Shown: piece by piece, positions 34,536-45,411 of the stretch
Numbering within the stretch: the first letter of the stretch is position 1
How the letters are laid out: the number at the start of each line of letters is the position of its first letter
NCBI GenBank assembly: GCA_947396885.1
Contig: OX377203.1
Location: forward strand, 21,517,253 to 21,581,252
Source: Heligmosomoides polygyrus polygyrus
Taxonomy: Eukaryota > Nematoda > Chromadorea > Rhabditida > Heligmosomidae
Reading direction: 5' to 3'
Length of the DNA stretch: 64,000 nucleotides
Translations under genes and position numbers: made by a program
Notes under the pieces: generated by a model
The model's input: the letters and a program-made list of their open reading frames with translations, nothing else
Databases searched by the model: none
What the model was told of the DNA's origin: nothing

Positions 34536-34572
34536 AGGCTCTGAAGAAGGCGAGAACGCGAAACGTTAGCCT
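34536..34572 (+). ncRNA. Hammerhead-ribozyme-like motif, Penelope type
   Basis: Order: AGGCT, core CTGAAGA, stem II GCG-AGAA-CGC, core GAAAC, GTT, then AGCCT. AGGCT pairs with AGCCT as stem I. The CUGANGA and GAAA core boxes are intact; stem III is only two base pairs without a loop, as in minimal hammerheads described at the ends of Penelope-like elements. A second example is at 38030-38066. Confidence 0.55.
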
Positions 34573-34599
34573 GAGTGCTGTTTGTTCTACCAGTCTTGG

Positions 34600-35148
34600 A
34601 ATGGCTCGATATAAACATTATTTCTCAATATCGTGGTCAACAGTATACCGGAAAAGAATATAAAATCACAAAAAATCATTCTTTGACTTGCACCTCTCAA
34701 CAACCTACCTGAAGATATCCAAAATTGTTATGTATGGTGGCAGTCGTTCTCTACAAAACTTATGAATTGCTTCTAAATATTATAAAATAGGCTAAAACTC
34801 TTTCAAAAATTTGATGAAGGTCCATATAGGTGGACCTGGTTATACTCTGCAAAGTACAAGAAATCCATAACAAAACTTGTGAAATAATAAAGCTAAAAAG
34901 TGAAAAATACACACCGCTATAACTGCAGTAGCAAATTGAAGCCTGTTTCGAGCAGGGAAAGCTGGCAGGCTCGGAAGAAATACAGGGTGGACCTCTAGAC
35001 TTGCACCTAACCAATTCCAAACCTTCCGCATTCTTCGTAAATATCAAGTAGCTGCAACACACTCGCAACATAGGGAAAAATGGACTGTACAGTAACTTGC
35101 CCACATTTGTTGTCTCGTCTTTCTATCATGCCGAAAGTGTGGCACAAC
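34600..35148. other. No gene recognised
   Basis: A minus-strand frame 34840-35031 has a hydrophobic stretch (TAVIAVCIFHFLALLFHKF) but no splice support or homologue was recognised. The stretch may be unannotated intergenic DNA. Confidence 0.3.
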
Positions 35149-35150
35149 TA

Positions 35151-36440
35151 TTAGGTTGTCCGGAAATTAATGCGGATTTTGGACAACAAACTTTGAAACG
35201 ACATATCTCAGCTCAAACACAACTTTACTAATCAAAGTAGGAACCGTTCGAGTCTCAAACATCGTTGCCAACGAGATACTGGCTTATTTATCCCTGTTGC
35301 ATAGAAGTCCGGAGTTCTGGAGCGGATGAGTTCGTTGAAGTCAGTTTCCACCTGGGCTCGGTTACTGAAGCGGTTCTCGCTCAAGAACATAGCCAGATGA
35401 TTGAAGAAATCGTGGTCGGTTGGCGAAAGGTCCGCTGAATCAGGAGGGTGCGGTAGAGTTTCGTGGCTCAATTCGTTCAACTTCTGCAGCCTCGGATGCG
35501 CAACATGTGATCGCGCGTTGTCGTGGAGAAGGACCGGTCCTTTTCTATTGACCACTGCCTGGTGAACACGTCGGATTTTTTCGTGCATTTCGTCGATCTG
35601 TTGCATGCACTTTGCTGCACACGCCGTTGCTCCTCCCGAATTCAAGAAACTATAGTAAATTAATCCAGAAGCAGACCACCAAATAGTTATCACGATTTCC
35701 TTTTGGGGCACTCTCGGTTTCGGAACTGCTGCGGAGCTTCATCGCGGTCCAACCACTGCTCCGATCGTCGCCAGCTACCGTAGAGGATCCATTTCTCGTC
35801 ACAAGTTGCAATACGGTCAAATAATTTTTCGTTCATATTGAGAAAAAGCAGCGCTGACGACACTTCGAACCGACGACTTTTTTTGATGGTCGTTCAACTC
35901 GTGTGGTATCCATTTATCCGACTTCCTCGTCTTTCCAATTTTCCACAAATGTTCCCCAACGCTAGATCTGCTTACGCAAAGTTCTTTCGCAAGTTCTCTA
36001 AAGGTCACACATGTATCTGCTTCCACCAAGGACACAAACTCGTTGCCATTAATGCCGGAGCAGCCTCCGCGACCTGCCTTATCCTCAAGATCGAGCTCAC
36101 CTCGACGAAATTTTTGAAACCAGCGCATCACCGTGAATTCGTTAACTCTTCCTTGGCTTCATACCTGGTTGATGCTCTGAGCTGTTTCCGCCGCAGCTCC
36201 AGCGAGCTTGACCTCTTAGAAGTAAATCTGCCGAAATTGCTGCTTTGAGACGTCCATTTACAGCCTACGAAATCTGCCGTGAAATAATCTGTATTAAAAA
36301 CGAATAGCACAGAGAGAAAGCGCCAAAAACCAGCTTTGCAACAGGTTACAGTTATGCAGTATTCCAAGACAAAGTTTTGCCAAAAAATCCTGCTCTAAAA
36401 TTGGAGGTCGAAAACCTGCACTAATTTCCGGACAACCTAA
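35151..36440 (-). mobile_element. mariner element, full length (1.29 kb)
   Basis: The ends TTAGGTTGTCCGGAAATTA are inverted and flanked by TA (35149-35150, 36441-36442). The length is that of an intact mariner. The minus-strand transposase is broken by frameshifts (next entry). Confidence 0.93.
35232..36300 (-). pseudogene. mariner transposase, frameshifted
   Basis: The N-terminal helix-turn-helix survives as MRWFQKFRRGELDLEDKAGR with an out-of-frame part upstream. The second half holds HDNARSHVA and LSPTDHDFF, the second and third catalytic aspartates. At least two frame breaks separate the segments (near 36130 and 35715-35815). Confidence 0.88.
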
Positions 36441-36751
36441 TACTTGATAATTACGACATGTATGGTTGCTTGAAACACACATCTATCTAACAGTTCTCAT
36501 CAGTCCTTAACCGACACTGTTATTTAGCTCCACTAAGCGTATGACTGCAGTTCTGAAGAGGTTTCAGTGCTTTATAGCCCCTTCGATATGAGAGAACTTA
36601 CCTTCATCGCCTACAAGTTTATTGTTCACCTGAGGTTTCTTCAGCTGACGCCTGTTTGGTGATGTCTGCGTTACGCTAATGTGTCCTTGCAACTTCAGTT
36701 AGTGGAATGTTTTGCTAAACGCTTATACACTAGCATTTCGCTCAGTGCCAT

Positions 36752-37052
36752 GGGCGAGTGACGCAGTGGGAGCAGGCGCCGGCTGTAGTGTGCATTCCGA
36801 CTCTAAGTTCTTGGTTCGCATCTCCGATCAAACCAACCAAGCCCTCCATGCCCTCAGGGCCAGTGAGTTGAAACCAGATTTGTATGGGAAGTATGAAACG
36901 GTGACTTGTCCATCGATCTGCCACCACAAGTCATTGCATAGGCCAAACATGCACTTAAATTGCCTCCATGATATCGAAGTACGTGGAGAATGTGTGGTTC
37001 ATCCCATGAAGGGATTCAATGAAGCCGACCTTCTTTCTTTTATCCTTTATAT
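36752..37052 (+). mobile_element. tRNA-derived SINE
   Basis: Box A-like GTGACGCAGTGGG and the core ggccagtgagttgaaaccag, ending with ccttctttcttttatccttt. More diverged than the 536 and 37305 copies. Confidence 0.75.
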
Positions 37053-37304
37053 GTAGACCACGTTCTACCAGGTTAGTGTTTCTGGAGAAGTGGGATCATC
37101 GACCATAGTTGTAAGGCCTCGCAGGCAGGTCATGGGGAATTATGCGTAGTCATTCGGGAAGCATACCATTTTCAGATCGAATTGGACACTTTTCAAGTCA
37201 AATTGGATTCAACTGGAATTTGGACCTCTAAGCTGGTCTTAAGACTTTTGAAATCGAGGCGAACTTTTTCAAATCGAAATAAACCTTGGGCAGGTAAAAC
37301 TATA

Positions 37305-37600
37305 AAGGATAAAGGATAAAGGACGGCGTTACTCAATCCCTTCTGGGATGCGCCAGCGCATTCTACTTCTACGGGATGTCGTAGAGGCGACACGAATGCG
37401 TATTTGGCCATACAATGACTTGCGGTGGCCAGCCGATGAACAAGTCAGCGCTTTATCCTTTCCAGACAAGTCTGGTACCAATTCACCGACCTCGGAGGGA
37501 TGGAAGGCTTGGTTGGCCTGGGCGGGAAATCCGAACCAGGAACCTGGTATCGGGTGCACGCGACAGTCGCGCCTCCTCCGACTGCGCTACACGCGCCCAT
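37305..37600 (-). mobile_element. tRNA-derived SINE, young full-length copy
   Basis: A perfect 13-bp duplication AGGTAAAACTATA lies at 37292-37304 and 37601-37613. The tail is three TCCTTTA-type units. It is nearly identical to the copy at 536-830. Box A is intact. Confidence 0.9.
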
Positions 37601-37642
37601 AGGTAAAACTATAGACTCAAAAAAAAAACTAAGATGGTTAAA

Positions 37643-38081
37643 ATATTCCATGTGCGACTGTCCTTGAATCTTGGCACGTCTTAGAACAGTATGGCAGGTA
37701 GTCGTCGAGCTGTCGTGCCAAGATTGATATCGAAGGAAGGAGGAACGGGAGGCCATAACCCAGGAGTTGGCTCTATTTGCCGACCTCTGTGGGCTTGACC
37801 CCGGGGGCGCCAGCTGGAAGGTCGCTGAGGGGCTGACCCGAAGGGAGGACCTCATTCACCCACATTTATCTCCATCTGAAGGGTGACTCCACAGCCTTCG
37901 GCTGCTTACATAAGGTCAGTTGGGCTGTCCTCCTCGCGGTTCGTCTCTTTCTCCCTTTAGCTATTGAGATGGCTGAAACTTGAAATGACTCTTGGAAGGG
38001 TAATTTCTCTAACTCCCCTTGTCTTTTCCAGGCTCTGAAGAAGGCGGTTACGCCGAAACGTAAGCCGAATAAACGTTCGAT
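37643..38081 (+). mobile_element. 439-bp insertion with 9-bp duplication and a hammerhead-like 3' end
   Basis: ATGGTTAAA at 37634-37642 and 38082-38090 bracket the insertion. Near the 5' side a 12-bp perfect stem (AATCTTGGCACG, 37667-37678, with 37714-37725) closes a 35-nt loop. At the 3' side is the hammerhead-like motif. There is no protein frame. It looks like a short Penelope-like or retrozyme-like retroelement. Confidence 0.6.
38030..38066 (+). ncRNA. Hammerhead-ribozyme-like motif, Penelope type
   Basis: AGGCT, CTGAAGA, stem II GGCG-GTTA-CGCC, GAAAC, GTA, AGCC. GGCT pairs with AGCC (stem I) and stem II is a perfect 4-bp stem. All conserved core boxes are present. Stem III is minimal, so activity as a monomer would be poor. 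Confidence 0.6.
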
Positions 38082-38771
38082 ATGGTTAAACTAGTTTCTT
38101 GTTCAAGCGAAATTGGGTATAAGATTTGTTGAAATTGATTGCCTCACCTGCTCCAATAATAGTAATAATTTTAGACAATTTTTATTTTCAGGGTAAATAG
38201 TAAATTAAAATTTGCCTTAAAGCACAGGAAAGAAGCCACCATGAAGAGTATTAAAAGACCGGATCGCGCCATGCACTCCTAGAGTTTGCCGAAACATTTA
38301 TTTGATCGATTGCGTAAACGCTGCTTATATAAATCATCAAAGTGAGGAGTGAGGACATGTGTGCTGTTCACGGTTTTTTGTTACATCGTTAATAGCTGTC
38401 AAACTTCATGCAGATAGAAATTCTGTTATCAGTCAAATAAAAATCGCGACGTCTTGGACGAGGGCGTAGAGCAATCCTTTTAGGCACTAAAAATGGCCTC
38501 TTCCTGCTCTTTAAAACAAGTTTTAAACCACTACTTTTCCAAAAAAATCTTAAAATTTCAAACAATGTGTTTCACTTCTGGGGTAGGTGAAATAAAACCT
38601 CTAAGAAAGATACATTGAAATCTTTGTTGAACGAAAATTTATCCTACCTTTTTGGAGAATCTCTAGTTTAATATAGAAGAAGCTCATTTCGCTTTGAAAG
38701 AGTTTGCTTTGTCTTCAAGAGTCTTAGCCTAGCTTAAAAGAGTGTCCAGTTCAACGTGAAAGAGGTATATA

Positions 38772-40183
38772 TTAGGTTGTCGGACTATGAATGTCGTTTT
38801 TGCTCGAAAAGAAATTTCGCTACAAGAAAAGAATGGCCATACCTTAGTACAAGAGGTAATCTCCATTATTATCAGTGACATGTCCTCATCGTCCTCGCAA
38901 GGAATGGATGTCTTTCTTAAACAAGTCCGACGGCTGTGACTCGAAGAAATTGGACACCCAAATTTCGACTTCGTCACGGTTTTGCGCCATTCATCGAAGA
39001 AAGAGACGGTAGTCTGAGGCCTATGTCATACCTTCGCTCACCCCGAGCGAAGGCGACGAACAGAGCGATGAGCGAAGTCTCTTCGCTAGCGTGAAGCCGC
39101 TAGCGAGGCTTTGGATCGGACAACTGTTACAGGCGTCTGCCCTTCCACAACGTCTGATACCATCCCTTCCCCAATTATGTTAGTTGTCCATCGCCTTCGC
39201 TAGCGAAGAGCGACGGTATGACATAGGCCTGATGGCGCAAGGTCTTCGCTACAAGGCAGAAGTTCCCAGCCCAACTCCTCAATATTCGCTACTTGGGTCG
39301 AGCGTTGTCATGGAGCAATTTCCCAGTTGCTGTGCTCACTCCCTGTTGACGCAGTGCTTGGTCCACGCGGCTCAGTTGTTATTTGTAGAGGTCTGCCGTA
39401 TCTGTTTGGCCTGGATCCAGCACCTCAGAATGCACCAGACCTCTACTATTCAACCAAGCAAAGAACATGACTTTTCCGTGAATGTCAAGCCTCGTGGTTC
39501 TTTTGGCAATCTCACCAGGGCTCATCCTGCCGCTTTCGTGTGGTATTGTCGTGGTGGATCCATTTCTCATCCGACGTAACGACGGAGTCTTAGAAACCGC
39601 TGTCCTTGGGTTTGCGGATGAGAATTCCGGCGATGGCGACTCGTGCTGCCTTGTTTGTGTCGCTGAGCTGATGTGGCCCCCATTTTCCACAACGATTGGA
39701 CTTTCCGACTGCATGCGAACGACCGGCAATGGTAGAATGGTGACCACCGAATTTCTGTGCGATCTCACGTGTAGTTTGTGTTGGATCCGACGGCTTCTTT
39801 TGATTCCTGGCTATCAACAACTTCAGGACGCAGTTGATGTTCTTCGTCCTGATCATCACCGTTTCGGAAATGTTGAAACCATTGCTGGCATTAACGTAAT
39901 GATGGAACTTCGGTAAATAAAACCTCAGACAAGATGATTGGATTCTGCAGCAGTTCTTCCTTGCCTCAAGTCGCACACCAAGCGAACCCGCACTCGCTAC
40001 TTTTGCCCGATCATCGTTAATCTAAAAATTTCTTTAAAAGGGTCAACCAATCGGAACGAAACGTTGGCGAAAGATTCCTTCGGAAACGCTTGTTAAAGAC
40101 GCAAAGCTACATGATACAAGGACTAACAATAGAAGAGAAATGACAAATCGAAAGCAGGCGACATTTATAATGCGACAACCTAA
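38772..40183 (-). mobile_element. mariner relic with a nested MITE
   Basis: The ends TTAGGTTGTCGGACTATGAA and (inverted) gcgacatttataatgcgacaacctaa are flanked by TA. The minus-strand transposase is decayed but readable in pieces: TTREIAQKFGGHHSTI, WGPHQLSD and RLDIHGKVMFFAW. A 214-bp MITE at 39017-39230 is inserted near the left end. Confidence 0.8.
39017..39230. mobile_element. MITE with TTCGCTAGCG palindromes
   Basis: The outer 48 bp are imperfect inverted repeats starting AGGCCTATGTCATACC on both ends. Inside are repeated cttcgctagcg and gctagcgaa palindromes. No clear target duplication. Confidence 0.7.
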
Positions 40184-40315
40184 TACTCATAAGTAAACTA
40201 AGTAAAGGGCACCAGCTCCAGAGAAAAGTCGCAGTCCTGCGAATTTCCACACTTTTCCGGTAGTGGATGAATTCAGCATCTGGTGAGGGTTTCCCAACAT
40301 CTTCCCTTTCAAAGG

Positions 40316-40560
40316 AGCATGGCAGCGCAGTTGGAGGCGGCCTTTGATCTCGTACTCACCCGAATGGGGGTTCTTGGTTCAAGCCCGGCAGGCCAGCTCT
40401 GCTTTCCATCCCGCAGGATTAGTAAATTGGTGCCGTACCTGTATGAGAAGGATAGAGTGTTGACTTATTCATTGACTGGCCACTAGAAGTTATTCTGTTG
40501 AGCAATTACGCAGCCAAATTGTCCCGCAATAACCCTTAGAAGGGAATACATGACCAATTC
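40316..40560 (+). mobile_element. tRNA-derived SINE, old copy
   Basis: Box A-like GGCAGCGCAGTTGGAGG and a good box B (GGTTCAAGCCC), then ggattagtaaattggtgccg and a diverged 3' half. Confidence 0.6.
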
Positions 40561-41189
40561 TACAAGAGAACTCCCATCTTTACACTTAGTCTTGCATTTT
40601 ATAGCCTTTCATCCGCATTCATTCATTAGCCATCAACATAACGGTTCGCGTTTTGTCAAAATCCACGTAGTACAATTTAACTGGAGAATACCCAGATGAG
40701 GTTTTATTGGCTAGCAATGAGAGTCCTTTGAAAGTGATGTGCTTCACTTTTATTAAAGCGTGAACCGGGACCATTTTCAGTACATCAGATATTCTTTGGT
40801 AGCTTCAATTCTTTGGGGTGGTGTGGGCCATCAGATGGTGAAGACTTGAAATTGATTGTTGAACACCTACATCAAAGTATATTGTTTCCCTGGGAAAGAT
40901 ATCGGAGTGGCGATATGCGACGGCATGTGTGAAGGCTATCTGATAAGGAAAGCGTCACGGCCTTTTCACTTGGGTTTTCCTCTCACTCGTAGTGTGAACG
41001 GCATCTGTAGCATGGACTCATCAGCGCCTACACAGAGACTCAGTATCAGAACCAGACTACGGAAACATTACGGTCATCTGTCGAAAAATGGGGGTTTCAA
41101 GACGTTCCTATAAACAATACGATGTCGATTCACACTAATTCTATCCTAGACTGGAGTGGAAAACTAACGCTATCACCAACACTAGTAAG

Positions 41190-41450
41190 GGTAAAGGGAT
41201 AAAGGACGGCGTTAATCCTTTTTGGAATGCGCCACGCATTCTACATCTGCGGGATGCCGAGGAAGAGATTTGAATGCGTGTCTGACCGTACAATGACTTG
41301 AGGTGGCCAGCCCTCCCAGACAAGTCTGGTACCAATTCACGGACCGCCAGAGGGATGGTAGGCGTGGTTGGCCCTGTTCGGAAAAGGAAACCGGGGACCT
41401 GGCATCGAGTGCGTGCGACAGTCTGCAACTTTACCGACCGCGCTATACTG
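41190..41450 (-). mobile_element. tRNA-derived SINE
   Basis: Minus-strand copy with tail gtaaagggataaaggacggc and core cccagacaagtctggtacc. The 5' end is altered (ctttaccgaccgcgctatac). Confidence 0.7.
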
Positions 41451-41618
41451 TAAGGTAGTTTTTATTACGACGATTTTTATACTTCTCAGTGTTATTTATT
41501 TATTTATTTATACGTGTATGACAACACGCGACGAAATAAAGACCAGCAAGACAACACATTGGTAATAAACACAAAAATAAAAAATAAAATAAAATATAAA
41601 AAATAAAAAAACGGCGAA

Positions 41619-43004
41619 TTAGCGAGTCTTAAGATAACTACCAACGAGCTTTTTATTTTGGTTAATCGAAGATGGCAAAGTATGTTTTTTGGTAAGCATC
41701 AAGAATTCAGATCCGGCCCTTTGAGTAAAAAAGGAGGCACGAACACAACTTTTGGCCGTAGAATAGTAAATTTTAGATCTACAACCCCTAGTGGTAGAAT
41801 TATGGACTGTGTAAAGCTCAGTAAGTGGAAGTGCAACTTTTCCAGTCATCATCTTGAAAATCAGAATTAGATCGTGTCGCTTCCTACGAATAGCAAGCGA
41901 TTCCAGCTCGAATATTTTATTACGATCAGGCGCTGATGGAATGGAGGTGTAGTCATAGCCATTTAAGCGTAACCATAGCTTTCTAGTGTGGCTATTCTGA
42001 ACGGATTCTAGCCTCTGTATGCAGCGCTTAAGGTGAGGACTGAACACAGTGGTGCCATACTCCAATATTGGGCGAACATATGATTTGTATGCAAGAAGAA
42101 AATGAGTTTTTGAATTTGTGGACAACGCTCTAAAAATGTTGTAAGTGACTCTTCCAGATTTCTTTGCAATCGTCTCTCAATGTTCTGAAAAACTAAGTTT
42201 TTTGTCTAAGATGAAGCCCAGATCACGCAGACTGTTTTCACTGAGTAGGTTGCAACCACTAAGGCTGTAAATGTGTTTAACCGAATTTGAATTGCCTAGA
42301 TGAAAAACCCGAGTTTTTTGAGCTGAGGTAGGTAATTTCCACCTGTCCGACCAATCGGCAACATCTGAAACAGCACATTGGAGGGCAAAGTGATCCTCTT
42401 CACTGGTAATATTCTTGTATACTTTTATATCATCCGCAAACATTCTGCACTTAACGCCACGCCTTTCAACTAAGGCAGGTAAATCGGAAGTGTAGATGAT
42501 GAAAAGAATCGGTGACAATACACCCCCCTGGGGTGCGTCACTTGTTATTGAGTACGAGCGAGAAAATTTGTCATTCACCTTTACTTGGAAGGATCTATTT
42601 GTGATGAAGTTCTTTACCCACTTAACAATTTTGGGATGAATTCCAAAAATTTGAAGCTTGAAAATAAGTTCTTTAAAGGGCACCTTATCAAAAGCTTTGC
42701 TGAAATCAAAAAAGACCACATCAACATCAGTGTTATCATTCAGTGACTTGGTCCAATCATCTAAGGTAGATAGCATCAAGGTCTCAGTCGATCTTCCGAC
42801 TCTAAAACCATATTGGTTCTTAGGTATAACCTCATGTGTTTCTATATGGTTTACAAGAGCCACTTTCAGAGATTTCTCAAATATTCTGGAAGACACTGAT
42901 GTGATACTAATAGGACGATAATTAGATACTAAGCCGTGTGGTGGTTTTTTGGGGATAGGAGTGACAAATGCATGCTTCCATCGATTTGGAATTTCGCTAT
43001 GCAT
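41619..43004 (-). pseudogene. Non-LTR reverse transcriptase (CR1/Jockey-like), one in-frame stop
   Basis: The minus-strand frame encodes KHAFVTPIPKKPPHGLVSNY, YRPISITS, DVVFFDFSKAFDKVPF, SDAPQGGVLSPILFIIYTSD and RMFADDIKVYK, the ordered motifs of a LINE reverse transcriptase including the FADD box. It then stops at TGA 42177-42179. The same frame continues from 42176 to 41619 (AYKSYVRPILEYGTTVFSPH, thumb and C-terminus). Only one nonsense change breaks this part. The 5' end (endonuclease) is missing. The 3' side ends in A-rich and TTTA repeats. Confidence 0.92.
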
Positions 43005-43141
43005 GTAACTAAAATTGAAAATGTGCTCAAGAGGAGCTACTAAGGCTACAGCTCTTTTTTGATGAAGTAGGCAGGTATTTCATCAGGAGTAGTGGTATAC
43101 GATAGCGGTAAGTTACTCAGATGCATGAAAATGTCCTCTTT

Positions 43142-43300
43142 GTTATATCCTTCCTAGGCTAGTCTGCCCCCCCCCCCCCATTTGCCGACTCCGGAGGGGT
43201 GAAAGGCGTGGTTGGCCCTGTTCGGAAAATCCGAACCAGGAACCTGATTTCGAGTGCGTGCGACACCGTGCAACTTTTCCGACCGCGCTATACTGTAAGG
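43142..43300 (-). mobile_element. tRNA-derived SINE fragment with a C13 tract
   Basis: The core begins with C13 (43167-43179) and continues ccggaggggtgaaaggcgtg to the altered 5' end ttttccgaccgcgctatact. It duplicates 41333-41495 closely. Confidence 0.6.
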
Positions 43301-43335
43301 TAGTTTTTATTACGACGATTTTTATACTTCTCAGT

Positions 43336-43497
43336 GTTATATCCTTCCTAGGCTAGTCTGCCCCCCCCCCCCCCATTTTCCGACCCCGGAGGGGTGAAAG
43401 GCGTGGTTGGTCTGGGCGGGAAACCCGGACCAAGATCTTGGAGTAAAACGCACACATCAGCCTGTGGCTTCTCCGACTGCGCACCAGGCGCCCAACC
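43336..43497 (-). mobile_element. tRNA-derived SINE fragment with a C14 tract
   Basis: A second copy of gttatatccttcctaggcta and C14 (43361-43374), followed by the SINE 5' half with box complements ending at ccaggcgccc. Confidence 0.6.
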
Positions 43498-43514
43498 GAA
43501 TTTAAATAAATTTG

Positions 43515-43640
43515 AAATGTTTGGATATTTGAATTCGAGTACCTTCAAATTATGAGGATTTTTTTAAGACTTGAATATGAATACATTATTTTAAACAAAA
43601 ACGCGTTATTTTAAACATTCGAATTCGAATACCCATCTTG
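43515..43640. repeat. TTCGAA-rich block
   Basis: gaattcgagtacc, cattcgaattcgaatacc and ttaaac repeats. Shares tgaatgaaaatcatt in opposite orientation with the block at 46470. Confidence 0.45.
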
Positions 43641-43689
43641 AATGAAAATCATTGGAGGACCTATTCGGATAGGTCATTCGAGCAAAATC

Positions 43690-43818
43690 ATACAGTTCAC
43701 CAGTCAAAGAGGAATGGGAGGTTCGGTTGGTCTGAGCGAGACTCGTGCCAAGGAGCTTGATTCAGGATACGCGCTACTGCTGGCGCCTTCTCCGGCTGCG
43801 CTAATACGCGCTTGCCAT
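43690..43818 (-). mobile_element. tRNA-derived SINE 5' half
   Basis: ggaatgggaggttcggttgg, a diverged box B region and ttctccggctgcgctaatacgcgc identify a truncated minus-strand copy. Confidence 0.5.
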
Positions 43819-43819
43819 T

Positions 43820-44549
43820 TTTATATAATGCACTAAGCTTTTGATACAATTTTTGGATCCTACTCTATGAAAATGAGTATAAAGGTGGTTTCACATTCAC
43901 TGTTTCAACATGGGTTCGTAGAGCAGCGCAGTGTCTGCAGTTTGCAGCACTGTTTTGCCTTTTAATGACCTGCTGCAACAACGAACGGTTTACCGCGACT
44001 CAACGAAGCGACCTGCGTTCAGATGCGCTTTGAATTGCCGCCCATGCCACTTCTCCACCTTCTGGGCTGTTTTCTGTAGACTAAAACCTTGTCGAGCCTT
44101 TTTTCCGCGTTTTTTAGACAACCTGTTCGGCGAAAGATTCCAGAAAGCCATCCCAATATCGGAAACAGGTTGTGATTTTTCTCGATTCCTTATCAGTTCT
44201 TTGCTCTGCGTGCCGTACCGACTCATTCGTTTCTTCTCTGAAGAGGTTCTAGTTGCACTTTATTGATCGTCGTCTTTGAAGGTGCCAAGCGGTGGCTACT
44301 GCTCTCAGTCCAAGTTCGACTTTCAGTAGGTGCTTCGAGTTAGGGCATTGTGCTGCCTTTCTTGCGCTGTTAACCCAGTACTCGTGTATGATTTCATTAG
44401 AAGGACGTTCCCAAAGTGCGTGGGTGACACAGCCGGCGCCCACGTACGTTCTCACGTACACGCCGAATAGGTTTTCGATGTTGGTTCAGACTTCTGAGCC
44501 TGCGTTCCTTGCGGTTTGCTAGCACACTGTGCTGCCAGAGACAATATTT
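43820..44549. other. No gene recognised
   Basis: Two antiparallel frames (43931-44266 plus, 44249-44461 minus) lack motifs. Nothing here is supported as a host exon. Confidence 0.35.
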
Positions 44550-44551
44550 TA

Positions 44552-45409
44552 TTAGGTTGGCCGAAAAGTTTTGCACCAAAAATGTTGAAAATTTTTCCAA
44601 GATTTAACAGGAACATCCATGGACTTTTTGGTGCCACGTGGTTGTAGCACAAACATTCTAGAATATTTCGCATACGTGGTAATTTTCTTCTGAGGGCATA
44701 TAAGAAGGCTGACCCACTCCGTGACTCGGGCAAGGCTTCGCGACTGACTATCGTTCAGTCTCTCCTTGTTCGTTTTCGTAATAAGGACTTTCTCGAGAAT
44801 GTCGTCACGGGAGACGAAGCCTGAGTCTTCCTCGTTAACCACACTTGGAAGGCCCAGTGGCTCCCTCAAGGAGAACCGCAACCTCAAGACGGATATCCAC
44901 CAGAGGAAGATAATGCTGTGTTGTTGATGTGATTCTCGACACCGCAGTAACAACGAACATCTACGCTACACAACTGCAGAAGCTGACCGAGGCCATGTCG
45001 CGCAAACGGCGGGGTGCAGGGATGTTTATCTTCTTCACGACAATGCTCGCCCCCCACGTTGCCTGGTCATCTCTCCAGAAGTTGCAGGAGCTTAGGTGGG
45101 AGGTGCTGCCACTCCCACTGTATTAGCCAGATCTTGCGCCGTCGGACTACCACCTTTTTCGAGCTTTCAAGCAGCGCTCAAGGGATGGGTGCTTCAACGA
45201 CCGAACCAAACTGGAATCCCAAGTGGAGCACTTCTTCGAATCACAGCTGACTTCATTCTGGAAGAAAGGATTTTGCGATCTCTACATAAGACGACAGAAG
45301 GTTGTAGATGTAAACGGTAGTTACTTTGTAGATTGAAGTCGCTCACAGAAGAAGCAGTAAAATTTTGGAAAAAATTACTTTGTGGTGCAAGACTTTTTCA
45401 CCAACCTAA
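44552..45409 (+). mobile_element. mariner, internally deleted, back-to-back with the next
   Basis: The ends TTAGGTTGGCCGAAAAGTTT and (inverted) gcaagactttttcaccaacctaa are flanked by TA. The plus-strand remnant runs from TNIYATQLQKLTEAMSRKRR through a corrupted DNARPH region (TMLAPHVAW), then PDLAPSDYHLFRAF after a stop, to a C-terminal VVDVNGSYFVD. The N-terminal half is deleted. Confidence 0.8.
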
Positions 45410-45411
45410 TA

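Larger units (their letters stand above)
37163..38770. repeat. Unclassified inverted-repeat element, copy D, with two insertions
   Basis: The ends taccattttcagatcgaattgg and (inverted) cagttcaacgtgaaagaggta define it. Inside are the SINE 37305-37600 and the 439-bp element 37643-38081. A mariner begins at the TA next to its right end (38770-38771). Confidence 0.65.

Noticed and set aside
34760..35104. Minus-strand frame with hydrophobic segment as a membrane protein
   Set aside because: No exon partners or conserved pattern; listed only as unexplained sequence.
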